DNA of 64,000 nucleotides. It comes from Streptomyces sp. MRC013. GTDB lineage: Bacteria > Actinomycetota > Actinomycetes > Streptomycetales > Streptomycetaceae. Of this stretch, positions 16,763-25,459 are shown piece by piece. The stretch spans positions 4,526,001-4,590,000 of the forward strand of contig NZ_CP094264.1 in assembly GCF_023614235.1 (NCBI RefSeq), in the 5' to 3' direction. Position numbers and translations under genes: made by a program. Below the pieces are notes generated by a model. That model did not search any database. It saw nothing but the letters and a program-made list of their open reading frames with translations, and was not told the origin of the DNA. The first letter of the stretch is position 1, and every line of letters begins with the position of its first letter.

Positions 16763-19591
16763 ATGACAGACGACCTCACACCCGCGGAAGCGTACGCGGC
16801 CGCCCGGCGCCGGGCGGCCGAGGAGGCCACCGCGCTCCACGCGTTCCGCGCACTCTACGACTTCGAACTGGACCCGTTCCAGATCGAGGCATGCCGCGCC
16901 CTGGAGACGGGCAAGGGCGTGCTCGTCGCCGCGCCGACCGGCTCGGGCAAGACCATCGTCGGCGAGTTCGCCGTCCACCTCGCCCTCGAACAGGGCCGCA
17001 AGTGCTTCTACACGACGCCGATCAAGGCGCTGTCCAACCAGAAGTACGCCGACCTCGTCAAGCGCTACGGACCCGACGGGGTGGGCCTGCTCACCGGCGA
17101 CAACAGCGTCAACTCCGACGCGCCCGTGGTCGTGATGACCACCGAGGTCCTCCGCAACATGCTCTACGCGGGCTCCCAGTCCCTGCGCGGCCTGGGCTAC
17201 GTGGTCATGGACGAGGTGCACTACCTCTCCGACCGCTTCCGCGGCGCGGTGTGGGAGGAAGTGATCATCCACCTCCCCGAATCCGTGACGCTCGTCTCGC
17301 TCTCCGCGACCGTCTCCAACGCGGAGGAGTTCGGCGACTGGCTCGACACGGTGCGCGGCGACACGGAGGTGATCGTCTCCGAGAGCCGCCCCGTGCCGCT
17401 GTGGCAGCACGTCCTGGCCGGGCGCCGGATCTACGACCTCTTCGAGGAGGAGACCGACCACGGCGGCCGCGGCGTCACCCGCCGCGAGGTCAACCCCGAC
17501 CTGGTCCGCCTCGCCCGCATGGAGAACTCCCGCACCTACAACCCGCGCGACCGGCGGCGGGGCAAGATGGTCCGCGAGGCCGACCGCGAGCGGGAGCGCC
17601 GCCAGCGGTCGCGGATCTGGACGCCGGGCCGGCCCGAGGTCGTCGAGCGCCTCGACGCGGAGGGGCTGCTGCCGGCGATCACGTTCATCTTCAGCCGCGC
17701 CGGCTGCGAGGCCGCCGTCCAGCAGTGCCTCCACGCGGGGCTGCGGCTCAACGACGACGAGGCCCGCGCCCGGGTCCGCGAGATCGTCGAGGCGCGCACG
17801 GCGTTCCTCCCCACCGAGGACCTGCACGTCCTGGGGTACTACGAGTGGCTGGAGGCGCTGGAGCGGGGCATCGCCGCGCACCACGCCGGCATGCTGCCGA
17901 CGTTCAAGGAGGTCGTCGAGGAGCTGTTCGTCCGCGGCCTGGTCAAGGCGGTCTTCGCCACCGAGACGCTGGCGCTCGGCATCAACATGCCCGCCCGGTC
18001 GGTCGTGCTGGAGAAGCTGGTCAAGTGGAACGGCGAGCAGCACGCCGACATCACCCCCGGCGAGTACACGCAGCTCACCGGCCGTGCGGGCCGGCGCGGC
18101 ATCGACGTCGAGGGCCACGCCGTGGTGCTCTGGCAGCGCGGCATGGACCCGACGCACCTCGCGGGGCTGGCGGGGACGCGCACGTATCCGCTGCGCTCCA
18201 GCTTCAAGCCGTCGTACAACATGGCGGTCAACCTGGTCGACCAGTTCGGCCGGCACCGTTCGCGCGAGCTGCTGGAGACCTCGTTCGCCCAGTTCCAGGC
18301 GGACCGGTCGGTGGTCGGCATCTCCCGGCAGGTCCAGCGCAACGAGGAGGGGCTGCAGGGCTACCGCGAGGGCATGACCTGCCACCTGGGGGACTTCGAG
18401 GAGTACGCGCGGCTGCGCCGCGAGCTGAAGGACCGGGAGAACGAACTGGCCAAGCAGGGCGCGGCCCAGCGGCGTGCCGCGGCGGCCACGTCCCTGGAGC
18501 GGCTCAAGCCCGGCGACGTCATCCACGTGCCGACCGGCAAGTTCGCCGGACTGGCCCTGGTCCTGGACCCCGGTCTGCCCGCGGGGCGGTCCAACGGGCA
18601 CCGCGGCTTCGACCACCAGGACGGGCCCCGCCCGCTGGTCCTGACGGCGGAGCGGCAGGTCAAGCGGCTCGCGTCGATCGACTTCCCGGTGCCGGTGGAG
18701 CCGTTGGAGCGGATGCGCATCCCGCGCTCGTTCAACCCGCGCTCCCCCCAGTCGCGCCGTGATCTGGCGTCCGCGCTGCGGACCAAGGCCGGGCACATCG
18801 TCCCGGAGCGGCACCGCAGGCAGCGGTCCGCCGCCGTCGACGACCGGGAGATCACGAGGCTGCGCTCCGCGCTCCGCGCGCACCCGTGCCACGGCTGCGA
18901 CGAGCGGGAGGACCACGCCCGCTGGGCGGAGCGCTACCACCGGCTGCGGCGGGACACGCGGCAGCTGGAGCGGCGCATCGAGGGCCGCACCAACACGATC
19001 GCCCGCACCTTCGACCGGATCGTGGCGCTGCTGACCGAGCTGGACTACCTGCGCGGCGACGAGGTGACCGAGCACGGCAAGCGGCTCGCCCGGCTCTACG
19101 GCGAACTGGACCTGCTGGCCAGCGAGTGTCTGCGTGAGCGCGTCTGGGAGGGGCTGAGCCCCGCCGAGCTCGCCGCGTGCGCGTCGGCGCTGGTGTACGA
19201 GGCACGGCAGGCCGACGACGCGGTCGCGCCGAAGGTGCCGACGGGCAGGGCGAAGGCGGCGCTGGGCGAGATGGTCCGCATCTGGGGCCGGCTGGACGCG
19301 CTGGAGGAGGAGTTCCGGGTCAACCAGGCGGAGGGCGTCGGGCAGCGCGAGCCGGACCTCGGCTTCGCGTGGGCGGTGCACCAGTGGGCGTCCGGGAAGG
19401 GCCTCGACGAGGTGCTGCGCGAGGCGGAGATGCCGGCCGGCGACTTCGTCCGCTGGTGCAAGCAGGTCATCGACGTGCTGGGCCAGATCGCGGCGGCCGC
19501 TCCGCAGGAGGACGGCGCGGTCGCCAGGAGCGCCCGCAAGGCCGTCGACGGGCTGCTGCGCGGCGTGGTCGCGTACAGCTCGGTGGGCTGA
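16763..19591 (+). CDS. helY: Ski2-like DExH helicase HelY
   Basis: A 942-residue ATP-dependent helicase of the Ski2/Mtr4 type. Motif I APTGSGKT (about residues 57-64), Ia TTPIKALSNQKY, II DEVH, III SLSATVSN, then the second RecA domain with ATETLALGINMPARSVV (V) and QLTGRAGRRGID (VI), and a C-terminal helical part with a CxxC-like HPCHGCDEREDH segment. RNA substrates are typical for the family, but DNA roles are possible. It follows the tat genes in conserved Streptomyces order but has its own promoter of apparent PafBC type, so induction by DNA damage is predicted. A terminator follows. Confidence 0.92.
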   Translation: MTDDLTPAEAYAAARRRAAEEATALHAFRALYDFELDPFQIEACRALETGKGVLVAAPTGSGKTIVGEFAVHLALEQGRKCFYTTPIKALSNQKYADLVKRYGPDGVGLLTGDNSVNSDAPVVVMTTEVLRNMLYAGSQSLRGLGYVVMDEVHYLSDRFRGAVWEEVIIHLPESVTLVSLSATVSNAEEFGDWLDTVRGDTEVIVSESRPVPLWQHVLAGRRIYDLFEEETDHGGRGVTRREVNPDLVRLARMENSRTYNPRDRRRGKMVREADRERERRQRSRIWTPGRPEVVERLDAEGLLPAITFIFSRAGCEAAVQQCLHAGLRLNDDEARARVREIVEARTAFLPTEDLHVLGYYEWLEALERGIAAHHAGMLPTFKEVVEELFVRGLVKAVFATETLALGINMPARSVVLEKLVKWNGEQHADITPGEYTQLTGRAGRRGIDVEGHAVVLWQRGMDPTHLAGLAGTRTYPLRSSFKPSYNMAVNLVDQFGRHRSRELLETSFAQFQADRSVVGISRQVQRNEEGLQGYREGMTCHLGDFEEYARLRRELKDRENELAKQGAAQRRAAAATSLERLKPGDVIHVPTGKFAGLALVLDPGLPAGRSNGHRGFDHQDGPRPLVLTAERQVKRLASIDFPVPVEPLERMRIPRSFNPRSPQSRRDLASALRTKAGHIVPERHRRQRSAAVDDREITRLRSALRAHPCHGCDEREDHARWAERYHRLRRDTRQLERRIEGRTNTIARTFDRIVALLTELDYLRGDEVTEHGKRLARLYGELDLLASECLRERVWEGLSPAELAACASALVYEARQADDAVAPKVPTGRAKAALGEMVRIWGRLDALEEEFRVNQAEGVGQREPDLGFAWAVHQWASGKGLDEVLREAEMPAGDFVRWCKQVIDVLGQIAAAAPQEDGAVARSARKAVDGLLRGVVAYSSVG

Positions 19592-19648
19592 CACCCACCG
19601 CACGGCGGTGGGAGCCCGGCCGCCGCCGTCCCGCCGTTCACCGGGCGG

Positions 19649-19688
19649 GCGCCCCGCCCCGGCGGCGCCCGCCACCGGGGCGGGGCGC
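19649..19688 (+). terminator. Terminator after helY
   Basis: GCGCCCCGCCCCGG (19649-19662) and its exact complement at 19675-19688 form a 14 bp stem; a weaker 7 bp hairpin lies at 19594-19612, just after the stop. Confidence 0.65.
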
Positions 19689-19777
19689 GCAGGGCCGCCA
19701 GGACGGCGGCCGGGGCGGGCGGAGGGACGCGGCTGACGTCACCGGGTACTCCGGTAGGAGCGGACAGCGGAGCGTAC

Positions 19778-19806
19778 CGCTATCCGATAGCGGCACTATC
19801 TACAAT
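19778..19806 (+). promoter_or_regulatory. Operator and promoter of the MerR gene
   Basis: Three alternating half sites, CTATC (19780-19784), GATAG (19786-19790) and CTATC (19796-19800), make two overlapping inverted repeats; CGCTATC-C-GATAGCG at 19778-19792 is perfect. TACAAT (19801-19806) directly after it is a good -10. The site would let a regulator sit just upstream of or on the -10, consistent with autoregulation by the MerR protein encoded next. Confidence 0.5.
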
Positions 19807-19862
19807 GGATCCGCCCCGGCGAGGACGGGGGGTGCCGAGCGGAAGCGAGGAGGTGGGCCGGC

Positions 19863-20513
19863 GTGCGCGTGGGCGAGCTGAGCCGCAGGACCGGGGTCCC
19901 GGTACCCACGATCAAGTACTACGTGCGGGAGGGCCTGCTGCCCGCCGGGGAGCTGAGCAGCCCCAACCAGGCCCGGTACGACGGGTCGCACGTCCGCAGA
20001 CTGCGGCTCGTGCGGGCGCTCGTCGAGGTGGGCGGGCTCTCGGTGGCGGCCGTCCGCGACGTACTGGAGGCCGTCGGGGACCCGGGGCGCCCGGTGCACG
20101 AGGTGCTCGGCGCGGCGCACGACCGCATCGCGCCGCGCGCGGTCGGGCCGGACGACGCGGCGCGGGAGGCCGCCCGCAGGCAGGCCGCGGAGCTGATCGC
20201 CCGTCGCGGGTGGCGCGTGGAGGAGGGCAACCCGGCGGTCCGGTCCCTGGCCGACGCGCTGGCGGCGTTCAACCGGCTGGGGCACGAGCGGTTCTCGGAG
20301 GCGGCGCTGGACGCGTACGCGGGGGCGGTGGAGCGGATCGCCGCCGCGGACATGGCGTACGTGGCGCGGAAGGCGGCCCGGGAGGACCTGGTCGAGAGCG
20401 TCGTGGTCGGCACGGTCCTGGGCGACGCGGTCCTCACCTCGCTGCGGCGCCTCGCCCAGGTCGACGCCTCGGCCCGCGCCCACGGCAGGGACCGCCCGGC
20501 CGCGGGGGAGTGA
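19863..20513 (+). CDS. MerR-family transcriptional regulator
   Basis: A 216-residue regulator. RVGELSRRTGVPVPTIKYYVREGLLPAG is a MerR winged-helix start with the usual GELS...TIKYY pattern, followed by the second wing and a helix (RRLRLVRALVEVGGLSVAAVRDVLEAV). The effector part is alpha-helical with no Cys cluster, arguing against a metal sensor. GTG 19863 is preceded by GAGGAGGTGGG; a second GTG at 19869 is possible. The target may be itself, since an operator-like repeat lies upstream and the next gene is convergent. Confidence 0.85.
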   Translation: MRVGELSRRTGVPVPTIKYYVREGLLPAGELSSPNQARYDGSHVRRLRLVRALVEVGGLSVAAVRDVLEAVGDPGRPVHEVLGAAHDRIAPRAVGPDDAAREAARRQAAELIARRGWRVEEGNPAVRSLADALAAFNRLGHERFSEAALDAYAGAVERIAAADMAYVARKAAREDLVESVVVGTVLGDAVLTSLRRLAQVDASARAHGRDRPAAGE

Positions 20514-20515
20514 GC

Positions 20516-20563
20516 GGCGGCGCGGGGCGCCCCCGCTCCTCGGCGGGGGCGCTCCGCGCCGCC
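20516..20563. terminator. Bidirectional terminator after MerR gene
   Basis: 20516-20535 pairs with 20544-20563 over 20 positions including one G-U, with an 8 nt loop, in the short gap between convergent genes. Confidence 0.75.
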
Positions 20564-20568
20564 GGGCC

Positions 20569-22088
20569 TCAGGCGCCGTCGGCCGTCTCGGCCTCCCTCT
20601 GCCGGCGCAGCAGCGCCGGTCCGGCCAGGAGGGCCGTCAGCATCGCGCACGTCACCGCGGCGGTGCCCGACCAGGCCCACGAGTGGCCGAGGCTGCTCCG
20701 CAGGAGGTCGACCCCGCTGCTGCCCGCCATCCCGTGCAGCGCCACGACGCCGATGGACAGGGCGGCCGCGGACCCCCAGACGCGCACGGTGTCCCGGACG
20801 ATCAGCCACTCGCCGAGCACCAGGCACAGCACGGCGACGACGAGGGCCATGGCGTGTGCGTACCCTCCGGACCACAGGGCCGCGAAGTCGGCGGGCAGGT
20901 GGAGGACGCCGCAGGCGAACAGGGCGGCCGCGGCGGGCCAGCGGAGCGCGGACCGGGAGGCCGGGACGGCGCCCTCGCCGACCGACTCGGGGGTGAGGAC
21001 CCTGACAGGCCCCTCCCTTCCCGGGGCCGTGGCCGCCGTCGCGGTGGAGAGGGAACGGGGCGGGCGGACCCTGGGGTCCTCCGGCACCGGCTGGGCGCCG
21101 CCCGCCGTGCCCGTGTCCGGGGGTCCGGACGGGGCCGCGGCCGGCCGCGACGGTTCCCGGCCGTCGCCGGTGCCGAGGATGCTCACCAGCTGGACGACGT
21201 CCTCGACCGGCCTGCCGACCGCCGCGGCGCGGAGCGTCGTGTCGTTCTCGTCGAGGGTGTGGCCGGCCTCGTTCAACATGGCGACCAGCCGCCGGACCTC
21301 TTCCAGGGGCCGGGCCACCGCGGCCGCGCGCAGCGCCTCGTCCGCGGGGCTGTCGACGGCCTTGGTGTGCTTGAGCTGGGTCACCAGCGCGGCGACCTCC
21401 TCCAGCGGACGGTACGTGGCCGCCGTCCAGATCAGCGTCCGTATGCGCTCGTCGCCGTCCTCGTCGTCCTCGTCGTCCTCACCGTCCCCGCTGTCCGCGC
21501 CCGTGCCCGAGGTCTCGGCGAGCGCGGCGTCGGCGAGCGCGGCGTCGACCGCCGTGCCGGAGCCGGAGGGGCCGGGGGACGCGCCGTCGTCAGGCACGGT
21601 GCCGTCGTCCGGCACGGTGTCGGCGGGGTGCGCGTCGGCGGGGTGCGCGTCCGTGTCGACCGGCATGGTTCCCGTACGCACCGCCTCGGCGTCCGGGGGG
21701 CCGCGGGCGCGTCCTCGCCGGCCGCGGTCCGTACGCTGCCGGGGTGCGCGGAGCCGACCGCGACGGGCCCCGGGGTGTACGTGCCGCTCGTCCGGGCGGT
21801 GGGGGCCGAACCGTCCGCGGGTACGCCGTCCGCGCGCGCGGCCCGGGCGGCCGGCCCCTGCGGGAACGCGCCGTCCGCGGGCACCGTCCCGGCCGCCGCG
21901 GTCCCCGCGGCCTCGGCGTCCGCCGCCTCGGGGTGCGGGGTGCCGGAGCGCGTCGCCCCGTCGTGGGCGGCGTTCGCGGGGACGGCGGCCGGGACGGTGG
22001 GGGCCCCGGTCGGGACCCGGATGCCGGACGCCTGCTCCCGGGAGGGAGCCGCCCCAGTCGCAGGGGTGGTGGGGTCTTCGGTTGTCAT
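20569..22088 (-). CDS. Membrane protein with three 33-residue repeats, frame interrupted
   Basis: Two reading frames together look like one gene. From ATG 22088 (TTEDPTTPATGAAPSRE) an Ala/Pro-rich disordered region with near-total G/C third positions runs to about 21700; the same codon bias then continues in the next frame from about 21690 to the stop at 20569. Adding one base to the G6 run at 21695-21700 joins them. If not joined, the gene would start at ATG 21666 (365 residues). The downstream part holds an acidic stretch, then three repeats of 33 residues beginning RPLEEVAALV, RPLEEVRRLV and RPVEDVVQLV, and finally four hydrophobic helices (about 265-350) with a basic end. Function unknown; the repeats look like cytosolic helical adaptor units on a four-helix membrane anchor. 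Confidence 0.65.
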
Positions 22089-22811
22089 GGCGTGGCTCCG
22101 TTCGCCGGACTCCGGTGAGGCGCACACCGTGTCGGTCGTCGTGCGCCGACCCGGCGCGCGGTCTGCTTCAAGTAACGGGCGGACCCGACGACTGCGCCAT
22201 CCGGGAAGGGCGGACGGGGTAACCGCCCCCCGCCGCCCGGGCCGCACGGGGACTCGCGTCCGGGCGGCGGGGGAGCACGCGAGCGGCCCCGGCGCCGGGC
22301 GGACCCGGTGCCCGCGACGGTTGCGACACGGCGAAGGGCGGCCACCGGTCCGCGTACGGTTTCGGTCCCGGACGCCCCTCCGACGGTGTGCCCGCCAACG
22401 GCCCGGCGACCGCACTGCCAGGTGCGACCGCTCGTGCCCGGCGGCCTGCTCGTGCCGGTGGGTGCGCGGGTCGGCGGTCGCGCTCGTGCCGGTGGGCGTG
22501 CTCGTGCCGATGGGTGTGTGGGCCGGCGGCCGTACCCGTGCCGGCGGCCGTGCGCATGCCGACGGGCGTGGTTCCGGCCGGATCACGCCCCCTTCGCGCG
22601 GGCGGGACACCGGGAGGCGGAACTCCCCGCCCGCCTTCTCCGCCGGGGGCACCGCCGGGCGCCGGGTGCGAAAGCTCCGGAGGATGCGGCGCCCCGGTGC
22701 CCGCCGGCGGACCGGCGGAAAGCCCGCGGGGTGCGGGCACGCGCGTCGGCCGCGCACGGACCGACGGCCCCCGCCGTGCCCACCGGTCGGCGGGCACGGC
22801 GGACCGGTTCC
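22089..22811. other. 723 bp gap with no convincing gene
   Basis: No reading frame here combines coding-type third positions with a ribosome site. Short 18 bp repeats occur at 22448-22517 (listed separately). A minus-strand frame ending at 22168 reads a His-rich stretch across those repeats, but codon use is mediocre. The left edge contains the CGGAG ribosome-site candidate for the minus-strand gene starting at 22088. Confidence 0.5.
22448..22517. repeat. 18 bp imperfect tandem repeats
   Basis: GCTCGTGCCGGTGGGTGC (22448-22465), GCTCGTGCCGGTGGGCGT (22482-22499) and GCTCGTGCCGATGGGTGT (22500-22517) are near-identical 18 bp units, the last two directly adjacent. Degenerate pieces continue to about 22575. 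On the minus strand the units encode alternating His and Glu/Arg residues. Confidence 0.7.
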
Positions 22812-23684
22812 CTACGAGGACCGCTCCTCGCGCTCCACCTGGGCGTTCCACTCGCGCTTGACCGCGCGCCACGCCTCGTCCGACTGACCCAGGCGCCAGT
22901 AGCCCGAGATCGACAGGCGCTCCAGCGGGACGCCGCGGTCCCTGCGCAGGTACCGGCGAAGTTCCCGCACCGCGCCGGCCTCGCCGTGGACGAACGCGTG
23001 GACGGCGCCCCCGGGGAAGTCCAGGTCCCGCACGGCCTCGACCAGCGCCTCGCCGACCGGACGGCCGCGGCGCGGCAGCCAGCGGACCTCCGCACCGGCC
23101 GGGGCGTCGATCTTCAGCTCGTCCTCCGCCCCGTCCACCTCGATGAACGCGTGCGCCACGGCGCCGTCCGGCAGTGCCTCCAGCGCCGCCGCGATCGCGG
23201 GCAGGGCGCTCTCGTCCCCCGCCAGCAGATGCCAGTCGGCCTCCGGGTCCGGCGCGTACCCGCCGCCCGGACCGATGAACCGGACCGTCTCGCCGACCCG
23301 CGCCCGTGCCGCCCACGGCCCGGCCAGCCCCTCGTCGCCGTGCACCACGAAGTCGATCGTCAGCTCCCGCCCGACCGGGTCCCAGGCGCGCACCGTGTAC
23401 GTGCGCTGCGCCGGCCACCGGTCGCGCGGCAGTTCCTCGCGGATCCGCTCCAGGTCGAACGGCTCGGGGTACGTCACACCCTCCGGAGGGAACAGGATCT
23501 TGACGTAGTGGTCGGTGAGGCCGCTGGTGGCGAAGGAGTCCAGTCCCTCGCCGCCGAGCACGATCCGCACCATGTGCGGAGCGATCCGCTCCGTGCGCAC
23601 CACCTGTGCCTCGTGGGCCTTCGGTGTCCTGCGGGACGGCTCATCCGCCACGGCGTACTCCCCGGAGAGTGGTTTCTTAGGCAT
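22812..23684 (-). CDS. Siderophore-interacting flavoprotein (ferric reductase)
   Basis: A 290-residue member of the SIP/ViuB family, which reduces Fe(III)-siderophores in the cytosol to release iron. The N-terminal flavin domain has RTERIAPHMVRIVLGGEGL and the FAD-binding RTYTVR motif (about residues 93-98); the C-terminal NAD(P)H part has LLAGDESALPAIAAALEAL and GYWRLGQSDEAW near the end. ATG 23684 lies inside a near-consensus iron box, so it should be repressed by the DmdR/IdeR-type regulator when iron is sufficient. No siderophore cluster is in the window. Confidence 0.93.
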   Translation of the reverse strand: MPKKPLSGEYAVADEPSRRTPKAHEAQVVRTERIAPHMVRIVLGGEGLDSFATSGLTDHYVKILFPPEGVTYPEPFDLERIREELPRDRWPAQRTYTVRAWDPVGRELTIDFVVHGDEGLAGPWAARARVGETVRFIGPGGGYAPDPEADWHLLAGDESALPAIAAALEALPDGAVAHAFIEVDGAEDELKIDAPAGAEVRWLPRRGRPVGEALVEAVRDLDFPGGAVHAFVHGEAGAVRELRRYLRRDRGVPLERLSISGYWRLGQSDEAWRAVKREWNAQVEREERSS

Positions 23685-23695
23685 GCCTAAGCTAA
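23677..23695 (-). promoter_or_regulatory. Iron box (DmdR/IdeR-type operator) over the SIP start
   Basis: Read on the minus strand, TTAGCTTAGGCATGCCTAA matches the 19 bp consensus TTAGGTTAGGCTAACCTAA at 15 positions. Its core TTAGGCATGCCTAA is a perfect 14 bp palindrome and contains the ATG start codon at 23682-23684. Confidence 0.75.
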
Positions 23696-23699
23696 CACT

Positions 23700-24632
23700 T
23701 CATCGGGGGAGGGCGGCGAGCAGGCGCTCCAACGACCCGCCCAGGCGCCACCTTTCCGCCAAAGCGCGCAGCGCCTGCGGATCCTTCGGGCCGGCCGGCA
23801 GCGCCGGATCGAAGGGCGGCAGCGGAACGTCGTCCGCGACCCGCACCACCTTCGGCGCGACCGCCAGGTACTCCCGCGCCCCGTCCAGACGCCGCCGCTG
23901 CGCCGGGGTCAGCCCCGACGCCGGGTCGTCCACCGCGGCGACGACCCCCGCCAGGTCCCCGAAGGACTCCAGCAGCTTCGCGGCGGTCTTCTCACCGACG
24001 CCGGGCACCCCCGGCAGCCCGTCGCTCGGGTCGCCCCGCAGCGTGGCGAAGTCCGCGTACCCCGGGCCGTCCACGCCGTACTTGCCGCGCAACCACTCCC
24101 CGTCCACCACCTGGAGCGTGCCCACGCCCTTGACCGGGTACAGCACCCGCACCCCGCGCGCGTCGTCCACCAGCTGGAACAGGTCCCGGTCGCCCGTGAC
24201 GATGTCCACCGGCCCGGCCGCCCGGCCCGCGAGCGTGCCGATCACGTCGTCCGCCTCGTACCCGGCGACGCCCACGCGCGCGACGCCCACCGCGTCCAGC
24301 ACCGCCTCGATCACCGGGACCTGCGGCGCCAGCGTGTCCGGCACCTCCTCCTCGTCCGGTGTACCGGGACCCGTCTCCGCGGCGACCCGGTGCGCCTTGT
24401 ACGAGGGGATCAGCTCCACCCGCCAGGCCGGCCGCCAGTCGGCGTCCATGCAGGCCACGAGGGTGTCCGGGCGGTGGTCGACCACCAGCCGGGCGATGAA
24501 GTCCAGCAGGCCGCGCACGGCGTTCACCGGCGTGCCGTCCGGAGCGCGCACCGAGTCGGGAACCCCGAAGTGGGCCCGGAAGTACAGGGAGGGGGTGTCG
24601 AGCAGGAGACACCTGCTGGCTGGGGTCGGCAT
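23700..24632 (-). CDS. 5'-3' exonuclease (FEN/PolA exonuclease-like)
   Basis: A 310-residue stand-alone exonuclease related to the 5' nuclease domain of DNA polymerase I. It starts RCLLLDTPSLYFRAHFGVPDSV and keeps acidic metal-binding motifs in ACMDADWRPAWR, GYEADDVIGTLA and VTGDRDLFQLVDD, the KGV/YGV segment, and a helix-hairpin-helix LPGVPGVGEKTAAKLLES for DNA binding. It probably removes RNA primers or flaps alongside PolA. ATG 24632 is the first Met of the conserved domain; the frame remains open upstream to 24920 but would overlap the divergent XRE gene. Confidence 0.9.
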   Translation of the reverse strand: MPTPASRCLLLDTPSLYFRAHFGVPDSVRAPDGTPVNAVRGLLDFIARLVVDHRPDTLVACMDADWRPAWRVELIPSYKAHRVAAETGPGTPDEEEVPDTLAPQVPVIEAVLDAVGVARVGVAGYEADDVIGTLAGRAAGPVDIVTGDRDLFQLVDDARGVRVLYPVKGVGTLQVVDGEWLRGKYGVDGPGYADFATLRGDPSDGLPGVPGVGEKTAAKLLESFGDLAGVVAAVDDPASGLTPAQRRRLDGAREYLAVAPKVVRVADDVPLPPFDPALPAGPKDPQALRALAERWRLGGSLERLLAALPR

Positions 24633-24901
24633 GCGGTCAGGATCGCACGCCGAACCGCCGCGCCCGGAACCGCCGGGAGGCCGCCGCCGGGCGGGCCGGC
24701 GCGGGGCCCGGCCGGCCGCTGACGGGGCCGCGGGACCGCGCCGGGGGAGCCCGGGTGCCGCCTCCCGCCCGGGTGCGGCATCGCGCGCTCCCGGCCGCGC
24801 CCCCGGCCGGATGGCCGGCGCAACGCTTCGGCCGTTTGCGCTACTCGGGGGGTACTCGCGCTGCGTAAGGTTGTCGGGAGAGGAGGGAAGGGAGGGAAGA
24901 C

Positions 24902-25459
24902 ATGGACGACAAGGAGACACCGCGGGTCGGCGCGGCCGTGCGCAGGAGGCGCAGGGCGCTGTCGTTGACCCTCGCCGCCGTGGCCGAGCGCAGCGGCCTG
25001 TCCGTGCCCTTTCTCAGCCAGATCGAGAACGAGCGCGCCCGCCCCAGCACGCGCTCCCTGGAGTGCATCGCCGACGCGCTGAAGACCACCGCCGTCGAGC
25101 TGCTCGACGCGGGCGACGCCGCCCGCACGGTCGACGTCGTACGGGCCGCGGCGTGCGCCGACGACCCGGGCGCCCCGGCCGGCGTCCGCGCGCTGGTGCG
25201 CGGCGAGCACCAGATGCACGCCGACGAGTTCACCGGCGAGCACGACGCCGGCCGCGAGCTGGTCCTCCGCAACGACGCCCTGCTGTACGTCGCCGACGGC
25301 ACCGTCGAGGTGGAGGCCGAGGGCCGCGCGTACCGGCTGGAGCGCGGCGACACGCTCTACCTGTCCGGCGGGGTCCGCCACCGCTGGCGTGCCTCCGGGC
25401 CCGGCACACGCGTCCTGGCCGTGTCGGTGGCGCCCCACATGGAGGCGGCGGAGCGGTGA
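24902..25459 (+). CDS. XRE-family regulator with C-terminal cupin
   Basis: A 185-residue regulator: helix-turn-helix VGAAVRRRRRALSLTLAAVAERSGLSVPFLSQIENERARPST (about 9-50) and a cupin_2 domain in the C-terminal half (GRELVLRNDALLYVADGTVEVEAEGRAYRLERGDTLYLSGGVRHRW). Cupin-XRE proteins typically sense small metabolites. GGAGGGAAG precedes ATG 24902. Its stop overlaps the GTG of the next gene (GTGA), so the two are translationally coupled and probably act in the same process. Two TACTCG direct repeats at 24842 and 24853 might be binding sites. Confidence 0.85.
   Translation: MDDKETPRVGAAVRRRRRALSLTLAAVAERSGLSVPFLSQIENERARPSTRSLECIADALKTTAVELLDAGDAARTVDVVRAAACADDPGAPAGVRALVRGEHQMHADEFTGEHDAGRELVLRNDALLYVADGTVEVEAEGRAYRLERGDTLYLSGGVRHRWRASGPGTRVLAVSVAPHMEAAER

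Noticed and set aside
16733-19675. A 980-codon minus-strand frame opposite helY
   Set aside because: Pure shadow of the helicase gene; no ribosome site and no recognisable domain.
22168-22557. A His-rich minus-strand ORF of about 129 codons
   Set aside because: Codon third positions are only moderately G/C rich, there is no ribosome site, and the His-rich part is explained by the 18 bp repeats.
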